A stretch of DNA of 64,000 nucleotides from CAUPWF01 sp964367685 (GTDB taxonomy: Bacteria; Bacillota; Clostridia; Lachnospirales; Lachnospiraceae), in assembly GCA_964367685.1 (NCBI GenBank), contig CAYIYM010000005.1, positions 44,078-108,077 of the forward strand, in the 5' to 3' direction. The position numbers and the translations under genes were made by a program. This document shows positions 15,846 through 25,339 of the stretch, piece by piece; positions within the stretch are counted from its first letter, which is position 1, and each line of letters starts with the position of its first letter. A model generated the notes under the pieces. The model searched no databases, was not told the DNA's origin, and worked only from the letters and a program-made list of their open reading frames with translations.

Positions 15846-17897
15846 ATGAAAAAAGGGTTTTTGCCTATTACAAGAGAAGAAATGTTAGAAAGAGGATGGA
15901 ATCAAGTAGACTTTGTCTATGTATCCGGAGATGCCTATGTAGATCACCCATCTTTTGGGCATGCAATCATTACGAGAGTCTTAGAAGCGCACGGTTTTAA
16001 AGTTGCTATCATTGCTCAGCCTGATTGGAAAGATGACAAGAGTATTGCGATTTTCGGAGAACCGAGATTAGGGTTTTTGGTATCTGGCGGAAATATGGAC
16101 TCTATGGTGAATCATTATTCGGTTTCAAAACGTCAACGAAAAATCGATGCATATACACCAGGTGGGATAATGGGCAAGCGTCCAGATTATGCAACATCTG
16201 TATATAGTAATCTTATCCGCAGAACTTATAAACAAACACCAATTATATTAGGTGGAATAGAAGCCAGTTTGCGTCGTTTAGCTCATTATGATTATTGGTC
16301 AAATAAATTAAAGCGATCAATATTATTAGACTCTGGGGCGGACATTGTATCTTATGGAATGGGAGAGCATTCAATCGTTGAAATTGCGGAAGCTTTAGAT
16401 AGTGGAATTGATATTAAAGATATTACATTTGTAAATGGTACTGTCTTTAAAACAAAAAAACTAGATTCTGTTTATGATGCTGAAATATTAGAATCTTATC
16501 CTTCTATGAGAGAAGATAAGTTGCTCTATGCAAAGAGTTTTTATAAGCAGTATACTAACACAGATCACATTACAGGAAAACGTCTTGTAGAACCTTATAC
16601 CGACACTATGTATGTAGTGCAAAACCCACCATCTGCGCCACTTACACAGGCGGAAATGGATCGTGTTTATAGTTACAATTATATGAGGACTTATCATCCA
16701 TCATACGAAGCTGCAGGTGGTATTCAAGCTATCGAAGAAGTGAAATTTAGCTTGATTAATAATAGAGGCTGTTTTGGTGGTTGTAATTTCTGCGCCCTCA
16801 CATTTCATCAAGGACGCGTAATTCAGACTCGTAGCCATGAATCTTTAATTAACGAAGCGAGTCAGTTTGTGTGGGAAAGTGATTTTAAAGGGTATATTCA
16901 TGATGTCGGAGGTCCTACTGCGAATTTCCGTACAACATCCTGTGATAAGCAGATAAAATATGGTGTCTGTAAGGACAAACAATGTTTGTTTCCGAAACCC
17001 TGTAAGAATCTAAAATCAGACCATAGTGATTACTTGTTACTACTTCGAAAATTGAGGGAATTGCCGAAAGTAAAGAAAGTATTTATACGATCTGGAATTC
17101 GATTTGATTATTTATTAGAAGATAAGAATGAAGATTTCTTCTGGGATTTATGTGAACATCATGTGAGTGGTCAACTTAAGGTGGCACCAGAACACATTCA
17201 TGATAATGTTTTAAAGTATATGGGAAAACCTGGAAATAGTGTGTATCAAGAATTTATCAAAAAGTTTAAATATATCAATGAAAAATTAGGGAAGAAGCAA
17301 TTTGTTGTTCCTTATTTAATGTCTTCACATCCAGGGTCTACTTTAAATGAAGCTATTGCATTGGCAGAATATTTACAAGAGTTAGGATATATGCCAGAAC
17401 AAGTACAAGATTTTTATCCAACACCATCTACAATCTCCACTTGTATCTATTATACCGGTGTAGACCCTCGTACTATGGAGCCTGTTTATGTACCAACCAA
17501 TCCACATGAAAAAGCAATGCAACGTGCGTTAATTCAATATCGTAATCCGAAAAATTATGATTTAGTAATTGAAGCATTAACGAAAGCAAATCGTTTAGAT
17601 TTGGTTGGGTTCGATAAGCATTGTTTGGTACGACCAAGGAACAAAGATTACAGAAATTTCAATAAATCCAAAGATAAACAAGAGGATAAGAAAAGAAAAG
17701 TGAATGCGAAGCGTGCCAATAATGGAACAACTGTCGGCAAAAATAAGCGTGCTAGGGATGGTAGAAATGCACAGAAGAATTTGAATGCCAAGTCAAATGG
17801 AGAACAAATTACTTCAAGAAATGCAGGGACTGCAAAAAAAAGTACAACTAGTAAGACTGTAAGTGTTACTAGAGTTAATAGACGAAAACGCAAATAA
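15846..17897 (+). CDS. YgiQ family radical SAM protein
   Basis: 683 residues. The long N-terminal UPF0313 region contains GGIEASLRRLAHYDYWSNKLKRSILLDS, typical of YgiQ. The radical SAM iron-sulfur motif is C309-x3-C313-x2-C316, followed by GCVF-like cysteine runs (CDKQIKYGVCKDKQCLFPKPC) that could hold a second cluster. The last ~85 residues are a lysine/arginine/asparagine-rich tail of low complexity, probably disordered and nucleic-acid-friendly. The reaction catalysed by YgiQ proteins is unknown. Confidence 0.95.
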   Translation: MKKGFLPITREEMLERGWNQVDFVYVSGDAYVDHPSFGHAIITRVLEAHGFKVAIIAQPDWKDDKSIAIFGEPRLGFLVSGGNMDSMVNHYSVSKRQRKIDAYTPGGIMGKRPDYATSVYSNLIRRTYKQTPIILGGIEASLRRLAHYDYWSNKLKRSILLDSGADIVSYGMGEHSIVEIAEALDSGIDIKDITFVNGTVFKTKKLDSVYDAEILESYPSMREDKLLYAKSFYKQYTNTDHITGKRLVEPYTDTMYVVQNPPSAPLTQAEMDRVYSYNYMRTYHPSYEAAGGIQAIEEVKFSLINNRGCFGGCNFCALTFHQGRVIQTRSHESLINEASQFVWESDFKGYIHDVGGPTANFRTTSCDKQIKYGVCKDKQCLFPKPCKNLKSDHSDYLLLLRKLRELPKVKKVFIRSGIRFDYLLEDKNEDFFWDLCEHHVSGQLKVAPEHIHDNVLKYMGKPGNSVYQEFIKKFKYINEKLGKKQFVVPYLMSSHPGSTLNEAIALAEYLQELGYMPEQVQDFYPTPSTISTCIYYTGVDPRTMEPVYVPTNPHEKAMQRALIQYRNPKNYDLVIEALTKANRLDLVGFDKHCLVRPRNKDYRNFNKSKDKQEDKKRKVNAKRANNGTTVGKNKRARDGRNAQKNLNAKSNGEQITSRNAGTAKKSTTSKTVSVTRVNRRKRK

Positions 17898-17920
17898 TAA
17901 CAGAAAGGATATTGCCTACT

Positions 17921-18490
17921 ATGACGAAGGGAAGTAGTGGATATTTAGATCGTATTAAGAAAAAGGATATTACAAAATGTATCATTCAATGGTGTATTGT
18001 GATCGCATTTCTTATCATTGGTTTTTTGATGACTAATACAAGGTTGAACTTGTTTACATTGTTTGCGGTACTAAGCTGTTTACCTGCTGCCAAATCAACG
18101 GTTGCTGTAATTGTAAAACGCAAATATTATTCTCTAGATGTGGAAAAAGTAAATGAATTAAATCAAGTTTCAGAACATTGCACAGTATCTTATGACATGA
18201 TATTTGCCAGTAAAGAATCCTTATTTTATGTAGATGTACTTGCCATTTCACAACAAACAATATATGGATATATTTCCAGTGATCAAGTGAGTAAAGATGC
18301 AACCTCTTATTATATTGATTATATTAATAAGAAACATGAATTTACCTCTGTGAAGGTGAAATTATTCAAAGACTATAAACAATTTATTTCACGTGTTGAT
18401 GGAATGAATCGTATGCGTGAAATTGACAAAGCGATGGACACTGAATTTGAACAAGAATTAAAACGAACGCTATTATTATACTGTATGTAA
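17921..18490 (+). CDS. Conserved two-helix membrane protein of unknown function
   Basis: About 189 residues. Two hydrophobic helices near the N terminus (CIIQWCIVIAFLIIGFLMTN and LNLFTLFAVLSCLPAAKST) are followed by a soluble domain of ~120 residues containing FASKESLFYVDVLAIS and YIDYINKKHEF. I recognise no domain. The start is set at ATG 17921 because AGAAAGGA lies 11 bases upstream; a TTG at 17912 would be too close to it. It sits between ygiQ and a pseudouridine synthase gene with short gaps, so it belongs to the same transcription unit. Confidence 0.8.
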   Translation: MTKGSSGYLDRIKKKDITKCIIQWCIVIAFLIIGFLMTNTRLNLFTLFAVLSCLPAAKSTVAVIVKRKYYSLDVEKVNELNQVSEHCTVSYDMIFASKESLFYVDVLAISQQTIYGYISSDQVSKDATSYYIDYINKKHEFTSVKVKLFKDYKQFISRVDGMNRMREIDKAMDTEFEQELKRTLLLYCM

Positions 18491-18510
18491 GAGAAGATTG
18501 GATAATTAGT

Positions 18511-19497
18511 ATGAGAGAATTAATAATCACGAAAAATGAAGCGGATCAAAGACTAGATAAACTGTTAGCAAAATACCTTAATCAAGGTACCAAAAGTTTT
18601 ATATATAAAATGCTCCGTAAAAAAAATATTGTCTTGAATGATAAAAAGGCACAAGGAGATGAAAAGCTTAAAATAGGTGATTCTGTAAAGTTGTATTTGG
18701 CAGAGGATACCATAAATAAGTTCTCTAACGTGTCTATTCAGCGAACGAATACTAAATTAAATATTATCTTTGAAAATGATGATGTTATTTTTATTAATAA
18801 ACCTACAGGTATGTTATCACAAAAAGCAGAAAAAAATGATGAGTCTGTTGTAGAACATTTGATCACCTATTTAATAGATAGCAATCAGTTAACAATCGAA
18901 CAATTACAATCCTTTAAGCCTTCAATTTGTAATAGATTAGATCGAAATACCAGTGGGTTAATTACCGCTGGGAAAAGTCTAGCGGGATTACAAGGATTGT
19001 CTCACTACTTTAAAGAAAGAGATATGAAGAAGTTTTATATAGCATTTGTAAAAGGTCATGTTTCAAATACTAAGCATATTAAGGGCTATTTATGCAAAGA
19101 TAATAAAACAAATAAAGTTCGTATTTCTGACACCAAGCTGAATGAAAATGATGAATGGATTGAAACAGAATATAAATCTCTCTGGAAATCAAATGAGATT
19201 TCACTTCTTGAAATTCACTTAATCACGGGAAAATCCCACCAAATCCGTGCACATTTGAGTCATATAGGACATCCGATTATCGGAGATACAAAATATGGAG
19301 ATGTAAATATCAACAAGATTTACAGAAAAAACCATGCTGTGAAACATCAGTTACTTCATGCATATCGTCTGGAATTTCCATTCAATCAAGCAGTATTACC
19401 TAATTTAAGTGGGAATAAGTTCATTGCACCCCTACCAGCAATTTATCAAACAATATGTATAGAAAAGGATATAGATTATGGCAACTTGGAATTCTAG
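18511..19497 (+). CDS. RluA-family pseudouridine synthase
   Basis: 328 residues. An S4 domain at the N terminus (ADQRLDKLLAKYLNQGTKSFIYKMLRKKNIVLN) precedes the catalytic domain with CNRLDRNTSGLITAGKS, where the Asp of RLDRN is catalytic, and the family motif GKSHQIRAHLSHIGHPIIGDTKYG. It probably modifies 23S rRNA in the manner of RluC. A second RluA-type enzyme (RluD-like) is encoded on the other strand at 33380-34288, so the two are likely to have distinct targets. It overlaps recU by 20 bp. Confidence 0.93.
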   Translation: MRELIITKNEADQRLDKLLAKYLNQGTKSFIYKMLRKKNIVLNDKKAQGDEKLKIGDSVKLYLAEDTINKFSNVSIQRTNTKLNIIFENDDVIFINKPTGMLSQKAEKNDESVVEHLITYLIDSNQLTIEQLQSFKPSICNRLDRNTSGLITAGKSLAGLQGLSHYFKERDMKKFYIAFVKGHVSNTKHIKGYLCKDNKTNKVRISDTKLNENDEWIETEYKSLWKSNEISLLEIHLITGKSHQIRAHLSHIGHPIIGDTKYGDVNINKIYRKNHAVKHQLLHAYRLEFPFNQAVLPNLSGNKFIAPLPAIYQTICIEKDIDYGNLEF

Positions 19498-20014
19498 AGG
19501 TCTTAGAGGTTCTATCCTTGAAGACTATATTAATCGTACAAATGAGTATTACCTGGAAAAAAAATTAGCTTTAATTCAGAAAATACCAACGCCTATTACA
19601 CCTATAAAAATTGATAAAGAAAATCGGCATATCACTTTAGCATATTTTGAACAAAAAAGTACCGTGGATTTTATTGGCGCTGTACAAGGGATACCCGTAT
19701 GTTTTGATGCAAAGGAATGCACTGTAGATACCTTCCCTTTAAAAAATATCCATGAACACCAGATTGAATTTATGAAAAATTTCGAAGCGCAGAATGGAAT
19801 TGCTTTTTTAATCATTTATTTTTCACATAAGAACCTTGCTTATTATATGCGATTAGAAGAGATTCTTCACTATTGGACTCGAATGGAAAATGGTGGGAGA
19901 AAGAGTTTTCGCGTTGATGAATTAAATGAATTATTCTATTTGAATATCAAAAATGGAACGATTGTCGATTACTTAGAAGGTATACAAAATGATTTAATAA
20001 TAAGAGAAACGTAA
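19478..20014 (+). CDS. recU: Holliday junction resolvase RecU
   Basis: 178 residues, typical length. The signature YFEQKSTVDFIGAVQGIPVCFDAKEC and the later FPLKNIHEHQ match the RecU nuclease fold, and the acidic residues in VDF and DAKE are the metal ligands. RecU cuts Holliday junctions in Firmicutes in place of RuvC. In Bacillus recU is next to a PBP gene; here it instead follows a pseudouridine synthase gene with a 20-bp overlap. A GATTATG-type start with weak ribosome binding site suggests translational coupling. Confidence 0.95.
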   Translation: MATWNSRGLRGSILEDYINRTNEYYLEKKLALIQKIPTPITPIKIDKENRHITLAYFEQKSTVDFIGAVQGIPVCFDAKECTVDTFPLKNIHEHQIEFMKNFEAQNGIAFLIIYFSHKNLAYYMRLEEILHYWTRMENGGRKSFRVDELNELFYLNIKNGTIVDYLEGIQNDLIIRET

Positions 20015-20089
20015 ATCAATATTAAGATTATCCCATAATCTACAGAACTATGCATAGAAACGATAAATTTACTTTCATAGATTTAAATG

Positions 20090-20118
20090 TTGTTAATATA
20101 GATAATTCTTGGTAGAAT
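20090..20118 (+). promoter_or_regulatory. Predicted sigma-A promoter
   Basis: TTGTTA at 20090-20095, 17 bp, TAGAAT at 20113-20118. A small 7-bp hairpin without T-run (20025-20041) follows recU upstream of it, so it is unclear whether recU transcription stops before this promoter. Confidence 0.55.
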
Positions 20119-20154
20119 AGTAGGTAATTATTTTTTAGTAGAAAGGTACTATTT

Positions 20155-22014
20155 ATGAAAAAACTAGCACTAACCGATGAAATATTACTCAAAATTGATA
20201 AACCAGCTCGATATATTGGAAACGAAGTCAATTCAGTAATGAAAAACAAAGAAGAAATCGACATAAGATTTGCAATGTGCTTTCCAGATGTATATGAAAT
20301 TGGAATGTCCCATTTAGGTATTCAAATTTTATACGATATGTTTAATAGAAGAGAAGATACCTGGTGTGAACGTCTATACTCACCATGGGTTGATTTAGAT
20401 AAAATAATGAGAGAAGAGAACATTCCATTGTTTGCTCTAGAATCTCAAGATCCAATAAAAGATTTTGATTTCCTTGGTATTACGATTCAATATGAAATGT
20501 GTTATACAAACATTCTTCAAGTATTAGACTTAAGTCAAATACCATTCTATGCACTAGAACGAGATGAAAATGATCCAATTGTAATTGGTGGTGGGCCATG
20601 TGTTTATAATCCAGAACCTTTAGCTGATTATTTTGATATGTTTTATATTGGAGAAGGAGAGACACAATATGCAACCCTTCTAGATACTTACAAGGAAAAT
20701 AAAAAGCAAGGTGGTAGTAGGCTTGACTTTTTAAAGAAAGCCGCTAGCATACCAGGAATCTATGTTCCAAGATTTTATGATGCTTCATATACATCTGATG
20801 GGCTATTAGAATCATTTACTCCAAATGATTCTTGTGCTCCAAAAGTAATTGACAAACAAATGGTGCTCGATATATCTTCAACCTATTATCCTGAGAAGCC
20901 GGTCGTTCCTTTTATCAAAGTCACACAAGATCGTGTTGTACTTGAAATTCAAAGAGGATGTATTCGAGGATGTCGTTTCTGTCAAGCAGGGATGATTTAT
21001 AGACCTAATCGAGAAAAAGATTTGGAAGTATTGAAAGAATATGCATATAAGATGTTAAAAAGTACTGGTCATGAAGAAATATCTCTTAGTTCCCTAAGTT
21101 CTAGCGATTATGAAGAATTGCAAGGACTTGTCACATTCTTGATTGAGGAATTTAAAGACAAAGGAATTAATATTTCTTTGCCATCTTTGCGTATAGATGC
21201 ATTCTCACTTGATGTAATGAGTAAAGTTCAAGACGTGCGTAAGAGTAGCCTTACATTTGCACCAGAGGCAGGTTCTCAACGTATGCGTGATGTTATAAAT
21301 AAAGGGCTAACCGAAGAAAAAATTATAAATGGTGCTGGACAAGCCTTTGAAGGTGGTTGGCAGAAAGTAAAACTATACTTTATGCTAGGACTCCCAGGCG
21401 AAACGGAAGAAGATATGAAAGAAATTGCAAGATTATCAAATAGTGTTGCAGTTCGTTATTACCAAATTCCGAAAGAAGAAAGAAATGGAAAGTGCCAGAT
21501 TACAGCTAGTTCATCTTTCTTTATTCCAAAACCATGTACACCATTTCAATGGGCAACTATGTTTACCCAAGAAGAGTATATAGAAAAAGCGAAAATTGTT
21601 AGAAATGAATTCAATGAACAAATCAATAAAAAGAGCTTAAAATATAATTGGCATGAGGCAGATGTTACAGTGCTAGAAGGTGTTTTTGCACGAGGAGATA
21701 GACGAACAAGTAAGGTTATAATGGAAGCTTATAAATTAGGCTGTCTGTATGATTCTTGGTCTGAACATTTTAGTAATGAGAAGTGGTTACAAGCATTTGA
21801 GAATACAGGTGTAAGTATCCCATTCTATACATTGCGTGAGCGTGATTTAGATGAACTATTCCCTTGGGATTTTATTAATATTGGTGTAACAAAAGAATTC
21901 TTAAAAAAAGAATGGAAGCGTGCGATGAATGCTGAGGTTACACTGAATTGTAAAGAGAAGTGTGCTGGATGTGGCGCTGGTGTTTTAGGAGGAGGTATGT
22001 GCTATGAAGGTTAG
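20155..22014 (+). CDS. TIGR03960-type B12-binding/radical SAM protein
   Basis: 619 residues. The N-terminal part resembles a cobalamin-binding-like domain (CFPDVYEIGMSHLGIQILYDMFN). The radical SAM motif is RGCIRGCRFCQAG, and the C terminus ends in a cysteine group (CKEKCAGCGAGV). This family is nearly always followed by the TIGR03936 protein, and here the two genes overlap by 11 bp. In some bacteria the two parts are fused. The pair, with RNase G and L21 downstream, is linked to translation, but its reaction is not established. AGAAAGG precedes the ATG. Confidence 0.95.
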   Translation: MKKLALTDEILLKIDKPARYIGNEVNSVMKNKEEIDIRFAMCFPDVYEIGMSHLGIQILYDMFNRREDTWCERLYSPWVDLDKIMREENIPLFALESQDPIKDFDFLGITIQYEMCYTNILQVLDLSQIPFYALERDENDPIVIGGGPCVYNPEPLADYFDMFYIGEGETQYATLLDTYKENKKQGGSRLDFLKKAASIPGIYVPRFYDASYTSDGLLESFTPNDSCAPKVIDKQMVLDISSTYYPEKPVVPFIKVTQDRVVLEIQRGCIRGCRFCQAGMIYRPNREKDLEVLKEYAYKMLKSTGHEEISLSSLSSSDYEELQGLVTFLIEEFKDKGINISLPSLRIDAFSLDVMSKVQDVRKSSLTFAPEAGSQRMRDVINKGLTEEKIINGAGQAFEGGWQKVKLYFMLGLPGETEEDMKEIARLSNSVAVRYYQIPKEERNGKCQITASSSFFIPKPCTPFQWATMFTQEEYIEKAKIVRNEFNEQINKKSLKYNWHEADVTVLEGVFARGDRRTSKVIMEAYKLGCLYDSWSEHFSNEKWLQAFENTGVSIPFYTLRERDLDELFPWDFINIGVTKEFLKKEWKRAMNAEVTLNCKEKCAGCGAGVLGGGMCYEG

Positions 22015-22699
22015 AATTAAATTCCGAAAATACGGCGTGATGAAATTTATTGGACACTTAGATATTATGAGATACTTCCAAAAGGCAATGAGAAGGGCAA
22101 ATATCCCTATGAAGTATTCTCAAGGGTTCACACCCCATATGATTATGTCTTTTGCAAATCCGCTAGGTGTTGGATTAACAAGTGATGGAGAATACTTTGA
22201 TATTGAAACTTCAGCAAATATAAGTAGTGATGTAGCAGTAAAACAATTAAATGAGGTTATGGTAGAGGGTATGGAAGTTCTATCATTTCGCGAATTACCA
22301 GATGGACAAAAAACAGGTATGGCAATTGTTGCAGCGGCTGATTATGAAGTGTTTTCAATGAAGACATTTGATAAGGATTTTATTGATAAATTCAATACAT
22401 TTATTCAGAAAACTGAAATATTAATTACTAAGAAAACGAAGAAAAGTGAACGTGAAGTAGATTTAAAACCAATGATTTATAAATTAGAATTGTTGGAGGA
22501 TAGAATCTTCATGCAAGTTGCGACAGGAAGTGTTGAAAATTTGAAACCTGATTTGGTAATGGAAGCATTTATGGCCAATTCGGGATTTGATAAAAATTCC
22601 TATGGACTCACATATAATCGAGTAGAAGTTTATGCAAAGTCAGAATCTAATCAATTTGTAACACTTGAATCTTTGGGAACGGTTATAGAATCATGTTAA
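22004..22699 (+). CDS. TIGR03936 (DUF2344) radical SAM-associated protein
   Basis: 231 residues. The N terminus (KVRIKFRKYGVMKFIGHLDIMRYFQKAMRRANIPM, then SQGFTPHMIMSFANPLGVGLTSDGEYFDIE) is diagnostic for the DUF2344 family. It has no iron-sulfur motif of its own and is the probable partner of the TIGR03960 enzyme encoded with it. It overlaps the next gene, the RNase G homologue, by 7 bp. Function unknown beyond this association. Confidence 0.94.
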   Translation: MKVRIKFRKYGVMKFIGHLDIMRYFQKAMRRANIPMKYSQGFTPHMIMSFANPLGVGLTSDGEYFDIETSANISSDVAVKQLNEVMVEGMEVLSFRELPDGQKTGMAIVAAADYEVFSMKTFDKDFIDKFNTFIQKTEILITKKTKKSEREVDLKPMIYKLELLEDRIFMQVATGSVENLKPDLVMEAFMANSGFDKNSYGLTYNRVEVYAKSESNQFVTLESLGTVIESC

Positions 22700-23853
22700 A
22701 TTCAACGATTGCAATAGCGAACTTATACAAAGGAACAGCACAAGTGTTGCTAGAGAATCATCGAATAGAGAAATTTCAATTTTCTCCGAATATGAAAACT
22801 ACTTATAAAATTGGAGATATCTTTATTGGACGTGTACAAAAAATTGTACCAAGTTTAAATGCAGCATTTATCGAAATTGCTCCCAGTATTCCTTGTTATT
22901 ATGAGATGAAAACAGATGTATCAATTGGGGATGAAATTGTTGTTCAAGTGCAGAAGGAGGCTACGAAAACTAAAGTGCCTACCATTACAACAAATTTGAA
23001 TTTTACAGGTAACTATGTCGTGTTGACATCAGAAAACACAAAAATTAGTATCTCTAAAAAATTAAAAACAAGTGATACAGATAGATTAAAAGCTATATTA
23101 ACTGAATATAAATCGACTTCCTATGGATGGATTGCAAGAACGAATGCTAAAGATGCATCTATAGAAGATATTCGCCTTGAAATCGAAAATTTAATAAGTG
23201 AATATAATCGTATACGGGAGTATGCAAAAATGCGCCCATGCTTTTCGTGTTTAAAGACCGCAATTACACCTGCACTTTCATTTATTCGAGATGTGAAACA
23301 ATCAACTATCAATAAAATTGTAGTAGAAGAACAATCCATGTATGATGAAATTTCTGTATATTTAGAACAATTTATTCCAGATTTAGTAGATAAGCTAGAG
23401 TTATATGAGGATAGGAATTTTACGTTGAGTAAATTGTATAATTTGGAATCTAATCTTGATAAATTTTTGCAGAAGAAGGTGTGGTTGAATTCGGGAGCAT
23501 ACTTAGTAGTTGAACCAACGGAAGCATTGACGGTCATTGATGTAAACAGCGGAAAGTGTGTTACGAAAAGAGATAAGGAAGAACAATATCTTAAAATTAA
23601 TATAGAGGCTGCGATAGAGGCTGCTTATCAAATAAAACTTAGAAATATTTCAGGCATTATTATTATTGACTTTATAAATCTGAAGAATAGTAGTAAAATG
23701 GATGAGGTGTTATCAATTTTACGTTCAGAGTTTAAAAAGGATTCTATTCAGACGAAAGTAGTAGGAACAACAAAACTACAATTAGTTGAAATTACGAGAA
23801 AAAAAACACATAGAACCTTATACGAAAGTGTGAGGGAGCATATTAGTATATAA
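22693..23853 (+). CDS. rng: Ribonuclease E/G family protein
   Basis: 386 residues, shorter than E. coli RNase G. An S1-type RNA-binding domain with an inserted hairpin (GDIFIGRVQKIVPSLNAAFIEI) is followed by an RNase-H-like catalytic domain with metal-binding Asp283 (VIDVNSGK) and Asp326 (IIIIDFINL). The Zn-link CPxCxGxG motif of the proteobacterial enzymes is missing, and so is the degradosome scaffold. It probably processes rRNA or mRNA 5' ends. It overlaps the DUF2344 gene and lies just ahead of aspartate kinase. Confidence 0.93.
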   Translation: MLNSTIAIANLYKGTAQVLLENHRIEKFQFSPNMKTTYKIGDIFIGRVQKIVPSLNAAFIEIAPSIPCYYEMKTDVSIGDEIVVQVQKEATKTKVPTITTNLNFTGNYVVLTSENTKISISKKLKTSDTDRLKAILTEYKSTSYGWIARTNAKDASIEDIRLEIENLISEYNRIREYAKMRPCFSCLKTAITPALSFIRDVKQSTINKIVVEEQSMYDEISVYLEQFIPDLVDKLELYEDRNFTLSKLYNLESNLDKFLQKKVWLNSGAYLVVEPTEALTVIDVNSGKCVTKRDKEEQYLKINIEAAIEAAYQIKLRNISGIIIIDFINLKNSSKMDEVLSILRSEFKKDSIQTKVVGTTKLQLVEITRKKTHRTLYESVREHISI

Positions 23854-23883
23854 GAATACATATAGTTAACAAAGGAGAACAAA

Positions 23884-25215
23884 ATGAAAAAAGTTGTAAA
23901 ATTCGGTGGTAGCTCATTAGCAAGTGCAGATCAAATTATTAAAGCGGTCCATATTATTAAAGAAGACCCTACTAGAAAATTCATAGTCCTTTCAGCGCCT
24001 GGGAAAAGAGATAATTCAGACACTAAAGTAACAGACATGTTATATGAATGCTATAAGTTAGCTTCGGAGGAAAAAGAGTTTCTACCATTGTTTAATAAAA
24101 TTAAGGCTCGATATACTAGTATTATTAATGATTTAAACTTGACTTATAGCTTAGAGTCAGAATTTGAAATTATTGAAGAGAACTTCAAAATGAAAGCTGG
24201 AGCTGATTATGCTGCTTCAAGAGGAGAGTATTTAAATAGTTTGGTGATCGCCCAATATTTGGAATTCCCATTTGTAGATGCCGCTAAGATGATTGTATTT
24301 GATGATGATGGTAATTTTGATTCCGAGTTAACAAATTCAAAAGTGAAAGAAGCGTTAGGTGTTTATGAATATGCGGTTGTTCCAGGTTTTTATGGTGCCA
24401 TGCCTAATGGGGTTATAAAAACATTTTCACGCGGTGGATCGGATATTACAGGCTCTATTGTTGCTCGAGCTGTAGAAGCTGATCTCTATGAAAACTGGAC
24501 TGATGTATCAGGTTTTCTTGTTGCTGATCCACGTATTGTTGAAAATCCAAAGCCAATTAGTGTGATCACATATAAAGAACTCCGTGAACTTGCATACATG
24601 GGGGCGACAGTTCTACACGAGGAAGCTATTTTCCCTGTAAGAAGAGATGGAATACCAATCAATATAAAAAACACAAATAAACCAGAAGATAAAGGTACAT
24701 TAATAGTTGAAGATACAATTAAACAGTCAAAATATATTCTAACAGGAATTGCTGGTAAAAAAGGATTTGCCGCAATCAATATTGAAAAGGCTATGATGAA
24801 CTCTGAAGTAGGTTTTTGTAAAACAGTACTTGATGTGTTTCAAAAATACAACATTCCTGTTGAGCATATGCCTTCTGGAATTGATACTTTTTCTGTAATT
24901 GTACATCAAGATGAAATTGAAGATCAGGAACAACAAATGCTTTCTGACATATATAAGGCTGTTAAGCCAGATGTTATTGAAGTACAATCTGAATTAGCGC
25001 TAATTGCAGTTGTTGGACGCTCAATGAAGTCAAATCGTGGAACAGCAGGAAGGATTTTCTCTGCTTTATCTCATGCAAATGTTGATATTAAATTAATTGA
25101 TTTAGGATCAAGTGCATTAAATGTCATTATTGGAGTACAAAATCAAGATTTTGATACTGCAATTAAAGCAATCTATGATATTTTTGTTGAAACACAGTTA
25201 AAGGTTCGAAACTAA
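23884..25215 (+). CDS. Aspartate kinase
   Basis: 443 residues. The amino acid kinase domain starts with VVKFGGSSLA (residues ~4-13) and contains FSRGGSDITGS and the aspartate-binding ENWTDVSGFLVADPRIV region. Two ACT domains follow (from ~residue 295), so it is probably feedback inhibited. It is monofunctional, with no homoserine dehydrogenase part. The enzyme opens the lysine/threonine/methionine pathway. AAAGGAG precedes the ATG. The 30-bp upstream gap holds no lysine riboswitch. It is not obviously related to its translation-gene neighbours. Confidence 0.95.
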   Translation: MKKVVKFGGSSLASADQIIKAVHIIKEDPTRKFIVLSAPGKRDNSDTKVTDMLYECYKLASEEKEFLPLFNKIKARYTSIINDLNLTYSLESEFEIIEENFKMKAGADYAASRGEYLNSLVIAQYLEFPFVDAAKMIVFDDDGNFDSELTNSKVKEALGVYEYAVVPGFYGAMPNGVIKTFSRGGSDITGSIVARAVEADLYENWTDVSGFLVADPRIVENPKPISVITYKELRELAYMGATVLHEEAIFPVRRDGIPINIKNTNKPEDKGTLIVEDTIKQSKYILTGIAGKKGFAAINIEKAMMNSEVGFCKTVLDVFQKYNIPVEHMPSGIDTFSVIVHQDEIEDQEQQMLSDIYKAVKPDVIEVQSELALIAVVGRSMKSNRGTAGRIFSALSHANVDIKLIDLGSSALNVIIGVQNQDFDTAIKAIYDIFVETQLKVRN

Positions 25216-25226
25216 GCCGAAAACTA

Positions 25227-25255
25227 TTGACGAATATAATGAATTATGTTATTAT
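25227..25255 (+). promoter_or_regulatory. Strong sigma-A promoter of the rplU operon
   Basis: TTGACG at 25227-25232, 17 bp, TATTAT at 25250-25255. Transcription would start near 25262, leaving a leader of about 78 bases before rplU. Confidence 0.75.
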
Positions 25256-25261
25256 ACAACA

Positions 25262-25335
25262 GTATGCCGCACAGCGAGGTCATAAGCGTTGAGAAATCAA
25301 TCACCATAGCTGGCGAGTAATGATAATAGGAGGTG
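25262..25335 (+). ncRNA. Candidate structured 5' leader of rplU (L21-leader-like)
   Basis: The leader between the promoter and rplU can fold. CAGC (25272-25275) pairs with GCTG (25309-25312), enclosing a hairpin GTTGA-GAAA-TCAAT (25288-25301) with a GAAA tetraloop. An L21 leader motif is known upstream of rplU in Firmicutes, thought to let L21 control its own operon. The position fits that, but I cannot confirm a match to the published model. Confidence 0.5.
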
Positions 25336-25339
25336 CCAT

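Noticed and set aside
23121..23537. 138-codon - strand open frame inside the RNase G gene
   Set aside because: Antisense shadow of a conserved catalytic domain, no ribosome binding site.
23854..23883. Lysine riboswitch ahead of aspartate kinase
   Set aside because: Only 30 bp separate the genes, far too short for the riboswitch, and no hairpins are visible.
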